Below, one piece after another: positions 62,896 through 64,000 of a DNA stretch of 64,000 bases. Made by a program: the position numbers and the translations under genes. Source of the DNA: Calditrichales bacterium MX18-03 (GTDB lineage: Bacteria > Bacillota > Clostridia > Lutisporales > Lutisporaceae); NCBI GenBank assembly GCA_021083345.1, contig JAJGRE010000002.1, positions 682,001-746,000 on the forward strand, written 5' to 3'. How positions within the stretch are numbered: position 1 is the first letter of the stretch; each line of letters opens with the position of its first letter. A model generated the notes under the pieces. The model was not told where the DNA came from. It ran no database searches and saw only the letters and a list, made by a program, of their open reading frames with translations.

Positions 62896-64000
62896 TCACA
62901 CCTTGTTTCTTTCTACATAATGGGTATGCAGAAGGTGGTGCGCCTTATGACTGTTGGGCTTTTCAAGATACTCCTCGTAAAGCGCCTTTACTTCTTCGTT
63001 TTCATGGGACTTTCTCAGCTTGCTGCCCTTGTCGATGGCATAAATGCCTTGGGCACGCAGCTTCTTAACTTCTTCGGTCTTTTCCTTGTCCATGATGATG
63101 GGCTGTCCGCCGCCGTTGATGCAGCCGCCGGGGCATGCCATGATCTCAACAAAGTGGTAGTTGGCTTCGCCGCTCTTGATCCTGTCGAGAAGCTTTGCTG
63201 CATTGGCTGTGCCATGCGCAACCGCTACCTTTATTTCCATTCCGTTAACCGTAACGGAAGCTTCCTTTATGCCTTCCATGCCTCTGACCGGCAAGTATTC
63301 GATGTTCTTGAGGTCTTCTCCCGTGAGAATATCCGCAACAGTTCTGAGTGCTGCTTCCATAACGCCGCCGGTTGTGCCGAATATAACTGCTGCACCGGTG
63401 GAGTCGCCCAGAATACTGTCGTAGAATCCGTCCTCAAGTAACGGAAAGTCGATTCTGGCCTGCTTGATCATTCTGGCCAGCTCCCTGGTGGTGAGGACTG
63501 CATCCACATCCTGCAAACCGGCAACATTCATCTCATCACGCTGTGCCTCATACTTCTTGGCTGTACATGGCATGATGGAGACCACGAAGATATTTTTGGG
63601 ATCAATACCCATCTTCTGTGCGTAGTAGGATTTCGCTACTGCACCGAACATCTGCTGCGGGGACTTGCAGGAGGACAGGTTCTCGAGGAATTCATGGTAG
63701 TTGTGCTCGCAGAACTTGATCCAGCCCGGTGAGCAGGAGGTAATGAGCGGAAGTTTGCCGCCGTTCTGTATCCTGTTCAAAAGCTCGGTGCCTTCTTCAA
63801 GAATTGTCAAGTCTGCTGAGAAATTGGTGTCAAAAACCTTATCAAAACCCAACCGTTTGAGAGCGGAGGTCATTTTTGTCTCTACATTGGTTCCGATAGG
63901 CATACCGAATTCTTCACCCAGGGCAACACGTACTGCCGGCGCTGTCTGGACCACCACATGCAGGTCGGGATTGCTGAGTGCTTCCCATACTCTGTCGGTA
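62896..64000 (-). CDS. [FeFe] hydrogenase catalytic subunit, H-cluster domain (runs off the right edge)
   Basis: About 368 C-terminal residues are visible. All three H-cluster motifs are present: L1 TSCSPGW, L2 MPCTAKKYEAQRDE and L3 EIMACPGGCINGGGQP, with the tail HHLLHTHYVERNKV typical of HydA of multi-subunit NAD(P)-linked hydrogenases. Produces or consumes H2 in the cytoplasm. The N-terminal iron-sulfur domains are outside the window. With the formate dehydrogenase downstream, a formate-H2 or H2-dependent CO2 reducing complex is plausible. Confidence 0.94.
   Translation of the reverse strand, partial: TDRVWEALSNPDLHVVVQTAPAVRVALGEEFGMPIGTNVETKMTSALKRLGFDKVFDTNFSADLTILEEGTELLNRIQNGGKLPLITSCSPGWIKFCEHNYHEFLENLSSCKSPQQMFGAVAKSYYAQKMGIDPKNIFVVSIMPCTAKKYEAQRDEMNVAGLQDVDAVLTTRELARMIKQARIDFPLLEDGFYDSILGDSTGAAVIFGTTGGVMEAALRTVADILTGEDLKNIEYLPVRGMEGIKEASVTVNGMEIKVAVAHGTANAAKLLDRIKSGEANYHFVEIMACPGGCINGGGQPIIMDKEKTEEVKKLRAQGIYAIDKGSKLRKSHENEEVKALYEEYLEKPNSHKAHHLLHTHYVERNKV

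Noticed and set aside
1-64000. CRISPR arrays, tRNA and rRNA genes, prophage
   Set aside because: No regularly spaced repeats, cloverleaf sequences, rRNA segments or phage structural genes were seen in the intergenic regions read by eye.

Overview
The window looks like a chromosomal segment of an anaerobic, Gram-positive member of the Clostridia (Bacillota). The evidence is strong AGGAGG-type ribosome binding sites, T-box leaders in front of leuS and rocD-proC, SLH and LCP cell-envelope domains, a YveK/CpsB/CpsD-type capsule phosphorylation module, a selenocysteine formate dehydrogenase next to an [FeFe] hydrogenase, formate-tetrahydrofolate ligase, and a two-cysteine proline racemase. Genus cannot be fixed from the sequence alone. 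Most genes are on the minus strand and base composition is moderate, except for a visibly AT-rich core in the polysaccharide cluster (about 32-44 kb).

Layout. 0-9 kb: the 5' part of urocanate hydratase behind fhs (one-carbon and histidine catabolism), a Zn-dependent phospholipase C-like protein, a chimeric gene remnant, a YkuK-like protein, a GNAT acetyltransferase, a MocR-type regulator and the RNA polymerase recycling ATPase HelD. 9-14.7 kb: a candidate small RNA, manA, a 314-bp inverted-repeat element, an sdpR-sdpI autoregulated pair with a 36-bp palindromic operator, an MFS exporter and proline racemase. 14.8-22.9 kb: leuS with its T-box, a GH1 glycosidase, a YhcC-like radical SAM protein, and a pantothenate operon (panG-like DUF2520, panB, panC) behind a leader that folds into two matching stem-loops with bulged adenosines (a tandem pan motif) followed by an intrinsic terminator. 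22.9-31.6 kb: a large hybrid sensor kinase, a DUF4397 protein, a secreted protein of unknown function, a SufS-like enzyme paired with a DsrE-like protein, and an SLH-LCP fusion protein.

31.6-49.6 kb holds a complete Wzx/Wzy-type exopolysaccharide or capsule locus read leftward from a clear promoter near 47.6 kb: nucleotide-sugar 4,6-dehydratase, PHP phosphatase, Wzz-like protein, tyrosine kinase, DegT aminotransferase, ATP-grasp enzyme, epimerase, initiating sugar transferase, three GT4 enzymes, a polymerase, a deacetylase, a flippase and a VanZ-like protein. It is preceded by asparagine synthetase. 49.7-57.5 kb: a chemoreceptor, a cytoplasmic-looking L,D-transpeptidase, glnS, and rocD-proC (ornithine to proline) controlled by two tandem duplicated proline T-boxes. 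57.7-64 kb: a formate dehydrogenase whose active-site UGA is followed by a recognisable SECIS hairpin, an IS3-family element inserted into the loop of an intrinsic terminator, an ECF-type membrane protein and the catalytic part of an [FeFe] hydrogenase running off the end.

The strongest candidates for further attention are the tandem pan-motif leader, the duplicated proline T-box with a substitution in the distal copy's tRNA-binding bulge, the 314-bp inverted-repeat element, the possible small RNA near 9.2 kb and the ATP-grasp gene inside the amino-sugar part of the polysaccharide locus.
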